From Allorhodopirellula solitaria (lineage in GTDB: Bacteria; Planctomycetota; Planctomycetia; Pirellulales; Pirellulaceae): a stretch of 64,000 nucleotides of DNA. The notes below the pieces were generated by a model, which worked only from the letters and a program-made list of their open reading frames with translations, had not been told where the DNA came from and searched no databases. Both the position numbers and the translations under genes were made by a program. The DNA lies in assembly GCF_007859855.1 (NCBI RefSeq), contig NZ_SJPK01000001.1, positions 366,091-430,090 on the forward strand, given 5' to 3'. The number at the start of each line of letters is the position of its first letter. Position 1 is the stretch's first letter. Positions 1 through 8,752 of this stretch are shown here, piece after piece.

Positions 1-842
1 ATGAGCCCAAGCCAATTTTCGGTCAACATTTCAGACAACTCTGCTGGTTCGCTGGCGACGCGTGACCAAGCCACAATACGCTCAAGAGTTGTCCGGCGGC
101 AGCGGATTTTCTTTTGTTTCAAATGCTCTGCCAAACCATCGACGTTAGCGCGTTTGATCGCTACCGCCGAAGGGAATTTCTTGGCAACCGGGATGGCGAC
201 GGACTCCTTGAAAAACTTGTGTAGTGGGAACAGCTCGTCATATCCAGGCATGCTTTGGTGCATCATGCCGCGTATCTGAACCTGCAACTTGGCACGTTGC
301 TTGACGAGGTTTCCGCGATGCCGAATGAGCGATTGAAGAGACCGGTGATTTTCATCCACTGGCAAGCTTGCTAGTCCATAACCATTGATCGCCGCGTGAA
401 AGATAGCTTCGAGGTCGTTGTCATCGGTTTTCAGATCCGGGTGCAGCGGTCGACGGTAATGCTTCGAGGCAAACGGATGAACCGTTCGCGTATCCATGCC
501 GGCTTTGCGTAGCGTCGCTTGAACAGGCCGATGATAGATGCCGGTCATCTCCACGGCCGCGATCGAGTCTTTGATAGCGAATTCTTTGAACGCACTTTGA
601 ATCACCTGAACCATCGCTGCGAACGATCCAGCGTTATGCTCGACGTCGGTCGGTTCAACGAGAACCTTGCCATAGAAGTCGCACAGCATCCACTTGGATC
701 TGCGTTTGGCGCAGTCGACCGAAACGACACCAAAGTGAGAGGGACCGACCGCCTCGACTCGCTGCTGAATCACCCCAGCTGGCTTGCCGATGTAACGGGC
801 CTGATTGGATTTTGACGAACGTTTCTTGGTGGCGATTGCCAT
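1..842 (-). CDS. IS110-family transposase, C-terminal part outside the window
   Basis: This is a DEDD-type transposase/recombinase of the IS110 family that moves its own insertion sequence. The frame stays open from an ATG at 840-842 to the window edge with no stop, giving about 280 residues of the N-terminal RuvC-like domain. The visible acidic residues fit the family: the Asp of VSVDCAK, the Glu of AAVEMTGIYHR and the DD/D cluster of LKTDDNDLEAI. The segment HRSLQSLIRHRGNLVKQRAK, where the family's helical region begins, follows. The C-terminal transposase_20 domain with its catalytic serine should lie outside the window, so intactness cannot be judged. About 90 bp upstream, the sequence becomes a truncated copy of a MITE-like repeat, suggesting the element inserted into it. 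Confidence 0.9.
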   Translation of the reverse strand, partial: MAIATKKRSSKSNQARYIGKPAGVIQQRVEAVGPSHFGVVSVDCAKRRSKWMLCDFYGKVLVEPTDVEHNAGSFAAMVQVIQSAFKEFAIKDSIAAVEMTGIYHRPVQATLRKAGMDTRTVHPFASKHYRRPLHPDLKTDDNDLEAIFHAAINGYGLASLPVDENHRSLQSLIRHRGNLVKQRAKLQVQIRGMMHQSMPGYDELFPLHKFFKESVAIPVAKKFPSAVAIKRANVDGLAEHLKQKKIRCRRTTLERIVAWSRVASEPAELSEMLTENWLGL

Positions 843-939
843 ATCGGAGTTCCTTGATTGAAGGGAAAGTGAATTCCTTCAATGAAAGCACTCAGAATGC
901 GCCCCTGGTAGTTTTTTAGGCTAACTTGGGGACATACCA

Positions 940-1222
940 GGCATGGCTCCAGTATCGAAGGATTTATTTGTGGGATGTGATTATCAATGTTAGACTGGCA
1001 CTGCCGGGAGAAACGGAGCCGAGCTCTGCGGAGGTGCTGGCTTGGCAAGGGATATCTCGGTCGCCAGCGTTTCCCTGCAAAAGCGGTACGCCAATGGTGT
1101 TGTCGGTCCCTGGGGAGCGTTTGTTCGTCAGGGACGCATTTTTGAACGATCATTGGATACGAGAGCCATGCCTCAAAAAACCTTCCGCTGTGCTCTGCGC
1201 ACGCTTCCGTCGGATGAACCCA
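940..1222 (-). repeat. MITE-like repeat copy A, truncated at the IS110 side
   Basis: About 280 bp here are closely related, in inverted orientation, to 30007-30322. The similarity is high by eye but was not computed. The outer end with GGTTCATCCGACGGAAGCGT is intact on the right. On the left the copy stops just inside the terminal inverted repeat, at GGCATGGCTCC, where sequence linked to the IS110 element begins. Open frames across it are incidental. Confidence 0.75.
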
Positions 1223-1225
1223 AGT

Positions 1226-1390
1226 TTGCCCACGCCGAAGGCGTTTTAGAAAATAGCCGGTGGTTTGAGCGCAAGCGAACACCACCGGAAACTCCGCGAA
1301 ACACGCGTGCCAACCCCGAATGGGGTGGAAGATCATTCACGACGAGGTCTGCGACCCACTTCGGGGTCGACGTCCCATCTTCAACGAACA
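1226..1390 (+). repeat. Dispersed repeat family R1, copy 1
   Basis: This is one of four copies of a family with the core GCCGAAGGCGTT..GAAAATAGCCGGTGGT, then an inverted match CCACCGGAAA, then CAACCCCGAATGGGGT and ATTCACGACGAGGTCTGCGA. The other copies are at 15642-15830 (minus), 41793-41998 (plus) and 47249-47345 (minus, truncated). It contains short palindromes (AACGCCTTCGGCGT type and CCCCGAATGGGG). It encodes nothing convincing. The rest of the gap up to the gene at 1540 holds only a second decayed fragment with GGCTATTTTCTT near 1418. Confidence 0.75.
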
Positions 1391-1539
1391 ACCGAAGGTG
1401 GCGCTGCGCTTACCAACGGCTATTTTCTTTCATCTCTTTCGGGATACGTGTGGGTAATCGATAGGCGGGCTGAGCGTCACTGGTGACCCACGCTCGCCAT
1501 TTGCTTGCCGGAGAAAGTGCCAGTGGCTATTCTCGAGAT

Positions 1540-2430
1540 ATGAATACCACCAAAAGAACCTTTGTTCTGGGGCTGTTGCTCCCCCTCCTGATCGGCACTG
1601 ACTTGTTCGGTGACGATTTGTTCGGTGACGATTTGATGTTGAATCTCCGCACGCGAACGGTAGGCGATCGTGAGCCGAGACTGGAAGAGGCCACTTGGAA
1701 GGCAGAGAACACCGCGTTGGTCATTTGTGACATGTGGGACGATCACTGGTGCAAGTCCGCGGCAAGGCGAGTCGATCAGTTGGCCCCGGCTCTCAACGCC
1801 ACCGTCGCGGCTGCGCGGCAGCAGGGTGTTCTCATCATCCATGCTCCCAGTAGCGTGGTGAAGTTCTACCGCGGCAGTCCTCAACGTGAGTTGGCGAGTG
1901 CCGCACCGTTAGCAAAACCGCCCGTCCCACTCTCGACATCACCGCGTTGGGGGACGACCTGGTGTTGGCCCGATGCCCAGCGAGAGGGAGTGCTGCCCAT
2001 CGATGATTCGGATATGGGTTGCAGTTGCTCCGGTGAGAAATGCGAGATTCGCGAGGCGTGGAGCCGGCAGAACAAGCTGATTGAAATCGCGCCCGAGGAT
2101 GCCCTCACCGATGATGGCCAGGAAACTTTTAATTTGTTGGAGCAACGCGGAATCGACAACGTCATTCTATGCGGCGTGCACCTGAACATGTGCGTCTTGG
2201 GCCGCCCTTTCGGCATCCGCCAGATGGTTCGGCTCGGTAAGAACGTGGCGCTGATACGGGATCTCACCGACACCATGTACAACCCGGAACGACCGCCGGG
2301 CGTCGATCACTTTGCCGGAACCGATTTGGTGGTCGAGCACGTTGAGAAGTATTGGTGCCCAACGTTCACGAGCAGCGATATTACAGGGCATCGGGCATTC
2401 GTGTTTGCCGCCGACGACAGGGCCAGGTAG
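1540..2430 (+). CDS. Secreted isochorismatase-like cysteine hydrolase
   Basis: The protein belongs to the isochorismatase/nicotinamidase-related hydrolase superfamily. Its substrate is unknown. From the ATG at 1540 it has 296 residues and a hydrophobic leader (TFVLGLLLPLLIGTDLFG), implying export; a GTG/ATG further upstream would only add an unrelated N-terminus. ALVICDMWDDHWC carries the conserved first Asp of the family. ILCGVHLNMCVLGRP has the nucleophile cysteine in its usual setting (GVxTNxCV in relatives). The DxxD and second-strand regions also fit. Just after the leader a 15-nt unit is duplicated, giving LFGDDLFGDDL. The protein stands alone, with no biosynthetic genes beside it, so a catabolic amidase or ester-hydrolase role is inferred only from the fold. 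Confidence 0.8.
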   Translation: MNTTKRTFVLGLLLPLLIGTDLFGDDLFGDDLMLNLRTRTVGDREPRLEEATWKAENTALVICDMWDDHWCKSAARRVDQLAPALNATVAAARQQGVLIIHAPSSVVKFYRGSPQRELASAAPLAKPPVPLSTSPRWGTTWCWPDAQREGVLPIDDSDMGCSCSGEKCEIREAWSRQNKLIEIAPEDALTDDGQETFNLLEQRGIDNVILCGVHLNMCVLGRPFGIRQMVRLGKNVALIRDLTDTMYNPERPPGVDHFAGTDLVVEHVEKYWCPTFTSSDITGHRAFVFAADDRAR

Positions 2431-2651
2431 TCGCTGGCGGGCTTGTCGATTGATTCGGCAGCCAACAGGTGCCGAACGGAGTGGGGACATGGAAACGCTT
2501 GTTCACTGACGGTCCTGTTCTTTCGTTATTTGCAGCGTCGATTTCTGGGTATCGGCGTGAGTGGTGATCTGCCTAAACTGCCTGCTCGCGCCGCCTGGGG
2601 TGAACGATTCACTCGCCCGGCTGACCCAACGCAACGACGGAGAACCATGGC

Positions 2652-3995
2652 ATGGATGCCACGACTCATCGCACGCACACAGACCGCGCTCGGAAGTCTC
2701 TTGCTGGAAGGTGTTTGTTCAGCTCGGCGTTGTTTTTGTTGGTCCTGAACACGGCGACGGCGCACGCGGCCAACTTTCGCACACGCAATTTTCTCGTCGA
2801 GGCTCCGACTTCCGAGTTAGCCCGTGAGGTCGGCGAGCAGGCGGAGAAGTTCCGACACGAGCTAGCGACTTATTGGACCGGTTCCGCTCTTCCGCCTTGG
2901 CCGACTCCCTGCCCGATCCGGGTCATTGCCGGCGACAACCTCGCCGCCCAAGGTGTGACTACCTACAACCCAGCTCCCGTTCGCGACTTCCAAATGGAGG
3001 TTATCGGAACACCCGAGCGGATTCTGGACAGCGTGCTGCCCCATGAAGTCACTCACACGGTCCTGGCGACCCATTTCGGACGCCCCCTGCCACGCTGGGC
3101 CGACGAAGGCATCTGTACCACGGTGGAGCATGCGTCCGAGCGAGCCAAGCACGAGGCCAAGCTTCGCGAGTTCTTGGCCTCGCGCCGCGGCATCGCCATG
3201 AATCGCCTGTTCCTGCTGACGGAGTATCCTCAAGACGTGTTGCCGATGTACGCTCAGGGTTACTCGGTCTGCCGGTTTCTGATCGAGCAGCAAGGGCCTC
3301 AGACGTTTATCGGTTTCCTCGAGGACTACATGCAGCGTCCCTCCTGGACCGCGAATGTGCAAAAGCACTATGGCTACGATTCGCTGGCAGAGCTCCAGGA
3401 ATACTGGCTCAAATGGGTCGAAGCGGGCAGCGGTCCAGTGGAGCAATACGTCAAAGCTGATCCACGTGCGGCCTCTGCACCCGATGCGTCCATCGCATCG
3501 CGGCAACCGGGCCCTGGTTCAACTCAGCAAGGCTCCGGCGGCGACATGGCATTGGCTTCCGCATCCGTTCCAAGCGACCTTTCGCAAGAGAGTCTCCACG
3601 ACGAGGCAACGAGCAGCATGGTCGCTGCCAATGACCGGGGGCGGCTCGCTGAATCTGATTCCGAGGGTGGATGGTACCATCGCCGTGCCGCCGGCCAGTC
3701 CGGGGCGAAGTCGACCGACGCGTCTGCGTCGGGCCAAATGGGCGTGACCTCCACGCCGATGCCACCGAGTGGTCAGGTCGCTGACACCGCCGGCATGCGA
3801 GCAAGTTCCACTAATCGCACGCAAGATCCTGCTACCCCGCTCTGGGCACCCCCGTCGGTTATCTCCAGCGGTCGCTACTCCGCTGCCACGCCCCAGGCAG
3901 AAACAATGGGCTCGATGCGGCCGAACACGGGCGTGCTCGATTCCCGCCGGGACCAGGGCAGAGGCACTGGCCCCAATGGTGGCGTGTGGCGGTAG
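2652..3995 (+). CDS. Secreted HExxH metallopeptidase-like protein with low-complexity tail
   Basis: This 447-residue protein has a long N-terminus and a signal sequence ending near ATAHAA (residues about 20-40). The motif HEVTH at residues 131-135 is followed 17 residues later by WADEG (149-153), whose Glu152 is a likely third zinc ligand. This spacing is typical of gluzincins of the peptidase MA-like group often annotated in planctomycetes. A helical region follows to about residue 265 (YAQGYSVCRFLIEQQG). The last 180 residues are rich in Ser, Gly, Ala and Pro with no visible fold and look like a linker or surface tail. Proteolytic activity is inferred from the motif. No operon partner is evident. 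Confidence 0.75.
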   Translation: MDATTHRTHTDRARKSLAGRCLFSSALFLLVLNTATAHAANFRTRNFLVEAPTSELAREVGEQAEKFRHELATYWTGSALPPWPTPCPIRVIAGDNLAAQGVTTYNPAPVRDFQMEVIGTPERILDSVLPHEVTHTVLATHFGRPLPRWADEGICTTVEHASERAKHEAKLREFLASRRGIAMNRLFLLTEYPQDVLPMYAQGYSVCRFLIEQQGPQTFIGFLEDYMQRPSWTANVQKHYGYDSLAELQEYWLKWVEAGSGPVEQYVKADPRAASAPDASIASRQPGPGSTQQGSGGDMALASASVPSDLSQESLHDEATSSMVAANDRGRLAESDSEGGWYHRRAAGQSGAKSTDASASGQMGVTSTPMPPSGQVADTAGMRASSTNRTQDPATPLWAPPSVISSGRYSAATPQAETMGSMRPNTGVLDSRRDQGRGTGPNGGVWR

Positions 3996-4085
3996 TGGGC
4001 GACTGGCGTTTGTTGGGCGATGAGATAGACTCCGAGGGAAATAGCTGATTCCCTTTCCAACCTCCACCACGGATTGCCGGGCCCC

Positions 4086-4778
4086 ATGTCCCAGGACCCT
4101 TTTCAACGCGACACGAATGAACCCGCCTTCGCACCTGGCGAAAACCAGGCGCCGCCTGCTCGAAAACGCCGCAAATGGCTGTGGATCTTCGCGATGTTGC
4201 TGAGTGGCGGCTTTTTGACTGTCCTCGTGTGCTGCGGCGCAGGGCTGTACTGGATCGAGAATTATGGGTCGTTCGTTTTCGATCCCATGCGCGACGAGAT
4301 GAATGAAATGGCTGAGTTGCGGGAGCAGGTCGGCGAGATCGAATCGCTCAACTTGAATGTGTCGGCGACTGTGGAGGAGGCGAAAGCGAACCCCGAGTTC
4401 GCAATGCTCGATGGCCAGGCCGATCAGGGGCCCTTTCAGGTCTCCGTGCGGATGACCAAGGAAGGTGATCTGGAGAAGGTGTTCGTTGTCATGCCCGATG
4501 GCAGTCGCAACCCGATCGACATCAGCAAGCGGATCGATCCACCGGCAGTGGACGCAGACCAGGAAACGGGCGCCGACGAGAAATCTGACGCGGGCAAGAA
4601 AACAGATGCGGACGAGGCATCTGACGCGGACGAGGAATCTGACGCGGGCCAGGAAAGTGCTGGCGACGCGGCGTCCAAGGGGGCCGAGGGAACCACGGAA
4701 GTGGGACGTGACGACTCCGCAGAAAGCTCAGGGAAGAATTTGGGGCTGCAGAGTGCAGTCGCTGTCGCCGCTCATTGA
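4086..4778 (+). CDS. Single-pass membrane protein with acidic repeat tail, unknown function
   Basis: I do not recognise the family. From ATG 4086 it has 230 residues: a short hydrophilic N-terminus, a basic stretch (PARKRRKW), one membrane segment ([20 protein letters not shown]), then a soluble domain with a cystatin/DUF4190-like look to about residue 150. After that comes a stretch built from repeated five-residue acidic units ([20 protein letters not shown] and so on). The tail reflects 15-nt tandem repetition at about 4555-4665. An alternative ATG lies 12 bp upstream. It is followed closely by the cyclophilin gene and may be co-transcribed with it. Confidence 0.65.
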   Translation: MSQDPFQRDTNEPAFAPGENQAPPARKRRKWLWIFAMLLSGGFLTVLVCCGAGLYWIENYGSFVFDPMRDEMNEMAELREQVGEIESLNLNVSATVEEAKANPEFAMLDGQADQGPFQVSVRMTKEGDLEKVFVVMPDGSRNPIDISKRIDPPAVDADQETGADEKSDAGKKTDADEASDADEESDAGQESAGDAASKGAEGTTEVGRDDSAESSGKNLGLQSAVAVAAH

Positions 4779-4855
4779 TCCTTCCCGGCCGGTACGCTAT
4801 GGTCCCACGTCTCAGACCAACTCGCCCCATTCCTTTGGAAGAACGAAACATCACG

Positions 4856-5287
4856 ATGAAAGTGGCAACCTTCGAAACCAATCGCGGCACGATCAAACTC
4901 GAACTTTTTGGCGACAAGACCCCGAAGACTGTCGGAAATTTTGAGTCTCTTTGCGAGAAGAAGTTTTACGACGGTTTGAAGTTCCACCGCGTCATCCCCG
5001 ACTTCATGATCCAAGGCGGCTGCCCTGAAGGCACAGGTACGGGCGGCCCCGGTTATCAATTCGAGGATGAGTTCGACCCTGAACTTCGACACGACGGCCC
5101 CGGCGTGCTCTCGATGGCCAACGCCGGTCCGAACACCAACGGGTCACAGTTCTTCATCACGCACGGCGCGACTCCACACCTCGATGGACGCCACAGCGTC
5201 TTCGGCAAAGTGATCGAAGGGCAAGACGTGGTCGATTCGATCAAGCAAGGCGACGAGATGACCACGGTCCGCGTCACCGAAGAATAG
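4856..5287 (+). CDS. Peptidyl-prolyl cis-trans isomerase, cyclophilin type
   Basis: This 143-residue single-domain cyclophilin catalyses cis-trans isomerisation of prolyl bonds. The active-site signatures are clear: [14 protein letters not shown] (catalytic Arg and Phe), [17 protein letters not shown] and [12 protein letters not shown]. No signal peptide is present from this start, so a cytoplasmic location is likely, as for PpiB. I chose the ATG at 4856 because it begins the cyclophilin beta-strand [18 protein letters not shown] directly; an upstream in-frame start at 4775 overlaps the preceding gene and adds nothing conserved. The length matches short bacterial cyclophilins. Confidence 0.95.
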   Translation: MKVATFETNRGTIKLELFGDKTPKTVGNFESLCEKKFYDGLKFHRVIPDFMIQGGCPEGTGTGGPGYQFEDEFDPELRHDGPGVLSMANAGPNTNGSQFFITHGATPHLDGRHSVFGKVIEGQDVVDSIKQGDEMTTVRVTEE

Positions 5288-5505
5288 GTGAAAGCCGACC
5301 CGCCCAGCCGACTGCCCAGCGCGGTGATTTGATGAGGCTGGAATCCCGGTCGCGGGGGCTGGTACCTCGGCCGAGGATAGTTAAACTCGAGAGCAGCGAC
5401 TCCGTTCGCTGCCTATGATCTTTTTCAACTCAAAAGCCCTTCAGCGCTGCTCTGATGACATTCAGGATGACGCCGCGGGGAAACTCCGTGCCTACGCATC
5501 CGCTC

Positions 5506-6666
5506 ATGACGCAATCATCCGCCCCTGCATCGCACGAATCGTCCGCACCGAACGGACTTTCTCAAACTCCGCTGGATCAATGGCACCGAGATGCCGGTGC
5601 GAAGATGGTCCCCTTTGCCGGTTACGAAATGCCGATTCAGTACGGCGATGGGATCGTTGCCGAACACCAGGCGTGTCGAAACCGGGCGGCATTGTTTGAT
5701 GTCTCTCACATGGGGCGATTGCGGTTTGACGGAGACGGGGCCGCAGAGTTTTTGGACCATGTCTTAACCCGCCGGGTTAGTGACCTCGGGGTCGGAGGCG
5801 TCCGCTACTCGATGGTCTGCAATGCCGACGGAGGTATCCTCGATGATGTACTCGTCTCGCACTTGGAGACCCCGTCGGAGCGGCGTTTCCACTTGCTGGT
5901 CGTCAACGCATCGAATCGCGCCAAGATTATTCAGTGGCTGACACCTTTGTTAGCTGAATTCCCTACAGTCACCATGTCCGATCGGACGGAACTGACCGCG
6001 ATGATCGCTGTGCAAGGGCCGCTCGCGATCGAGACCTGCAAGAAGTTATTGAGTTTCGATCCTGCACGGTTGAAGAACTATCAAGCCCGCATCACCGACC
6101 AGTTTGCGAAACCGGTGATCGTCAGTCGCACAGGTTACACCGGCGAAGACGGATTGGAGTTGATCGTCCGTGCCGAAGAAGCTAATCGGGTGTGGGAAAA
6201 CATCCTGTTGGCGGGACGCGACTCCGGCTTCATTGCGGCCGGCCTCGGCGCTCGCGACACGCTGCGAATGGAGGCGGGCATGCCACTCTATGGTCATGAG
6301 CTGAGTGAGACGGTGGACCCATTGACGGTAGGGCTGAAGTTCGCCGTCAACCTCGCTGACCGTTCGTTCGTAGGCGACGCTGCACTGCGAAAGATCAAAG
6401 CAGACGGGCCGCAAAAGACTCGGATCGGATTGCTTCCCGAGGGCAAGCGTCCGGCACGCGAAGGCAGCGATGTGCTCGATTCCAACGGTACGAAGATCGG
6501 CACCGTCACCAGTGGTGGGCCTTCGCCAACCCTCGGTGTTCCCATCGCGATGGCCCTGGTCGACCGCGAACGCGGCAGCGATTCGGAATATCAAATTGAC
6601 ATCCGTGGTCGCAGCGTTGTGGCCCGCCCGACAAAACTGCCGTTTTATCGACGTCCTGTCTCGTAG
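5506..6666 (+). CDS. gcvT: Aminomethyltransferase, T-protein of glycine cleavage
   Basis: GcvT transfers the methylene carbon from aminomethyl-lipoyl GcvH to tetrahydrofolate, releasing ammonia. About 386 residues from ATG 5506 match the family length; an upstream start at 5455 would add 17 residues. Characteristic segments are MVPFAGYEMPIQYGDG, ALFDVSHMG, VQGPLA, RTGYTGEDGLE and GLGARDTLRMEAGMPLYGHE, which include the folate-binding region and the conserved Asp. It is the first gene of gcvT-gcvH-gcvPA-gcvPB-lipM/lplA, all on the plus strand. The 218-bp leader upstream shows no recognisable glycine riboswitch. Confidence 0.95.
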   Translation: MTQSSAPASHESSAPNGLSQTPLDQWHRDAGAKMVPFAGYEMPIQYGDGIVAEHQACRNRAALFDVSHMGRLRFDGDGAAEFLDHVLTRRVSDLGVGGVRYSMVCNADGGILDDVLVSHLETPSERRFHLLVVNASNRAKIIQWLTPLLAEFPTVTMSDRTELTAMIAVQGPLAIETCKKLLSFDPARLKNYQARITDQFAKPVIVSRTGYTGEDGLELIVRAEEANRVWENILLAGRDSGFIAAGLGARDTLRMEAGMPLYGHELSETVDPLTVGLKFAVNLADRSFVGDAALRKIKADGPQKTRIGLLPEGKRPAREGSDVLDSNGTKIGTVTSGGPSPTLGVPIAMALVDRERGSDSEYQIDIRGRSVVARPTKLPFYRRPVS

Positions 6667-6742
6667 CGGATCTCGCGACACGCGACTCCATCGAACAACC
6701 CATTTCGTTCCCCTACTTTCTCTCTCTGCGAAGGAAGCTTCC

Positions 6743-7141
6743 ATGTCCCGCGACAGCAAACAACTGCGTTACGCCGAAACCCATGAGTGGGTCGACGTCG
6801 CCGAAGAAAACGGCGAACGAATCGCCACCATCGGGATTTCCAAGTTTGCGATCGAGGCCCTCAATGACCTCGTTTACATGGATCTTCCCGAAGTCGGTCG
6901 AAAGCTGGCCATTGGAGATGAGTTTGGGGAAGTCGAGTCCGTCAAAGCCGTCAGCCCGTTGTACAGCCCCGTCGCCGGCGAAGTCGTCGCGGTGCACACC
7001 GAGTTGCCCGATAACCTCGAGGGACTCAACGAAGATCCCTACGAATTCGGTTGGATCCTCAAGGTCAAACTCGATGGTGAACCAGCCGAAACGCTGATGG
7101 ATCATGCCACTTACGAGAAACAATGCGCTCAAGCAGGCTAA
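6743..7141 (+). CDS. gcvH: Glycine cleavage system H protein
   Basis: GcvH is the lipoyl carrier that shuttles the aminomethyl arm between the P, T and L proteins. The 132-residue protein has the family's length and shape: YAETHEWVDV at the N-terminus, GISKFAIEALNDLVYMDLPE, and the lipoylation site GEVESVKAVSPLYSP with the acceptor Lys at residue 68. The ATG at 6743 begins the conserved N-terminus and follows a GAAGGAAG Shine-Dalgarno-like run. It lies 76 bp after gcvT and 108 bp before gcvPA, with an inverted repeat in the latter gap. Its modifying enzyme is probably the lipoate/octanoate transferase at the end of the cluster. Confidence 0.95.
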   Translation: MSRDSKQLRYAETHEWVDVAEENGERIATIGISKFAIEALNDLVYMDLPEVGRKLAIGDEFGEVESVKAVSPLYSPVAGEVVAVHTELPDNLEGLNEDPYEFGWILKVKLDGEPAETLMDHATYEKQCAQAG

Positions 7142-7153
7142 GACGTCTGCCGC

Positions 7154-7228
7154 AGAGGGGCCTGGCCCTTTCCATGCCGAGCATATCGAGCACTGTCACA
7201 TTCGTTACCGAAAAGGGTCAGGCCTCTT
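7154..7228. repeat. Inverted repeat between gcvH and gcvPA
   Basis: The arms AGAGGGGCCTGGCCCTTT (7154-7171) and AAAGGGTCAGGCCTCTT (7212-7228) pair with few mismatches across a 40-nt loop, and the right arm runs into TTTT. It lies inside the operon, so it could partly terminate transcription, stabilise the gcvTH message, or simply be a copy of a genomic palindrome family. Confidence 0.6.
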
Positions 7229-7249
7229 TTCAGATAGGTTCCCAAGTAG

Positions 7250-8647
7250 ATGTCGTACTTATTTCATACCGACGATGATCGCCGTGAGATGCTCGCGGCC
7301 ATCGGTGCTTCAAGCATCGACGAGATCATTAACGATCAAGTCCCGCAATCGGTCCAGCTCCAGCGGCAATTGGAATTGCCGCCCGCAATCCACGAGATGG
7401 AATTGACCGCGGAACTGACCCGATTGGCAGATCGAAACGCCAACGCGAACTCGCACGTGTGCTTCCTCGGCGGTGGTGCCTACGATCACTTCATTCCCGC
7501 GGTCGTTGACGAGATTGCTTCCCGCGGCGAGTACTACACCTCCTACACGCCGTACCAGGCCGAAGTCAGCCAGGGCAACCTGCAGGTGATGTTTGAGTAC
7601 GAGACCTTGATCACCCAGTTGACGGGCCTCGGCGTGAGCAACGCGAGCCTTTACGACGGCGGATCGGCGGCAACCGAAGCCGTGTTGATGGCCCTGGCCA
7701 CCCAGCGTGGTCGCAACAAGGTGATCACCAGTGATGTCGTGCACCCGCAGTACCGCGAGATTCTGGCCGCTTACCTCCGCAATATCGATGCTGAGATCGT
7801 GGTGGTAGCAGCGGACGAGAACGGTTGCTCAGCAGGCATCATCGATGCGATCGACGACCAAACCGCTTGTGTGCTCGTTCAGCACCCGAATTTTATTGGC
7901 GGTCTCGAGGATGTCGCCGCCATCGCTGCGGCCGCGAAAGCCGCTGGTGCACTGACGATTGAATCCTTCGATCCGGTTAGTCTCGGCCGTCTGCGTCGCC
8001 CTGGTGACATGGGTGTCGACATCGCCGTCGCCGAAGGACAGGGGCTCGGTAACCCGTTGGCTTACGGCGGCCCGTACCTGGGCATCATGGCATGTCGTGA
8101 GGATCTCGTCCGCCGCCTGCCTGGCCGGATTGCTGGACAAACCACCGACCGCCGCGGCAAACGCTGTTGGGTGCTGACCCTGCAAACGCGAGAGCAACAC
8201 ATTCGCCGCGAAAAAGCGACCAGCAATATCTGCAGTAACCAAACGCTGCTGGCCCTCCGCGCCACCGTGCACTTGAGCCTGCTCGGTCCGGAGGGACTGC
8301 GGGAAACGAGCGACCACTGCATCGCCAAAACCGAGTACGCCAAACAGGTCATTGTCGCAACGGAACGCTTTGAGATCGTTGGAGAAGGTCCCTCGCTCAA
8401 AGAGTTCGTCGTCCGCGATCGCAATGGGGATGTTGCCGAGCTATTGGAGTACGCTCGCAACCACGCGTTGCTCGCCGGTATCGACCTCGGTCCGATGGTT
8501 GGCCTGCAATGCGAAGGCACCTTGACCGGGTTACCCGATCGATATCGTGATTGCTTCCTCGTCGCTGTCACGGAGAAGCGCACCCGTGCGGAGATCGACC
8601 AGTGGGCGGAGATCCTCTGCCACGCCCCCCAAACAGCCGCTTGCTAG
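7250..8647 (+). CDS. gcvPA: Glycine dehydrogenase (decarboxylating) subunit 1
   Basis: This is the N-terminal half of the P-protein, encoded as a separate 465-residue subunit. With GcvPB it decarboxylates glycine using pyridoxal phosphate and loads GcvH. Recognisable segments are FLGGGAYDHFIPAVVD, YTPYQAEVSQGNLQVMFEYE, NASLYDGGSAATEAVLMA and GRIAGQTTDRRGKRCWVLTL. The PLP lysine is on the partner subunit, so its absence here is expected. The split PA/PB arrangement is the form found in many bacteria and archaea, in contrast to the single fused P-protein of E. coli. It begins at ATG 7250. Confidence 0.95.
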   Translation: MSYLFHTDDDRREMLAAIGASSIDEIINDQVPQSVQLQRQLELPPAIHEMELTAELTRLADRNANANSHVCFLGGGAYDHFIPAVVDEIASRGEYYTSYTPYQAEVSQGNLQVMFEYETLITQLTGLGVSNASLYDGGSAATEAVLMALATQRGRNKVITSDVVHPQYREILAAYLRNIDAEIVVVAADENGCSAGIIDAIDDQTACVLVQHPNFIGGLEDVAAIAAAAKAAGALTIESFDPVSLGRLRRPGDMGVDIAVAEGQGLGNPLAYGGPYLGIMACREDLVRRLPGRIAGQTTDRRGKRCWVLTLQTREQHIRREKATSNICSNQTLLALRATVHLSLLGPEGLRETSDHCIAKTEYAKQVIVATERFEIVGEGPSLKEFVVRDRNGDVAELLEYARNHALLAGIDLGPMVGLQCEGTLTGLPDRYRDCFLVAVTEKRTRAEIDQWAEILCHAPQTAAC

Positions 8648-8752
8648 TTTAGCGATTCTTTTTTCCCTGTTGCTGCACTCGTCGGGGTGCGGCTGGGGCT
8701 GCCTAATCAATGGCAGCTACGAACCATCCACGTCTTTCACTGCATTTCTATT

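Noticed and set aside
770-1336. 188-residue minus-strand frame over IS110 and repeat sequence
   Set aside because: It spans the IS/repeat junction and the opposite frame of the transposase start, so it cannot be one functional gene.
28-1540. IS110 bridge RNA upstream of the transposase
   Set aside because: Only about 90 bp separate the start codon from foreign repeat sequence, less than the noncoding end expected for a bridge RNA, so I do not annotate one here.
5288-5505. Possible glycine riboswitch before gcvT
   Set aside because: Glycine cleavage genes are often preceded by one, but I could not find its conserved core or a clear pair of aptamers in the 218-bp leader.
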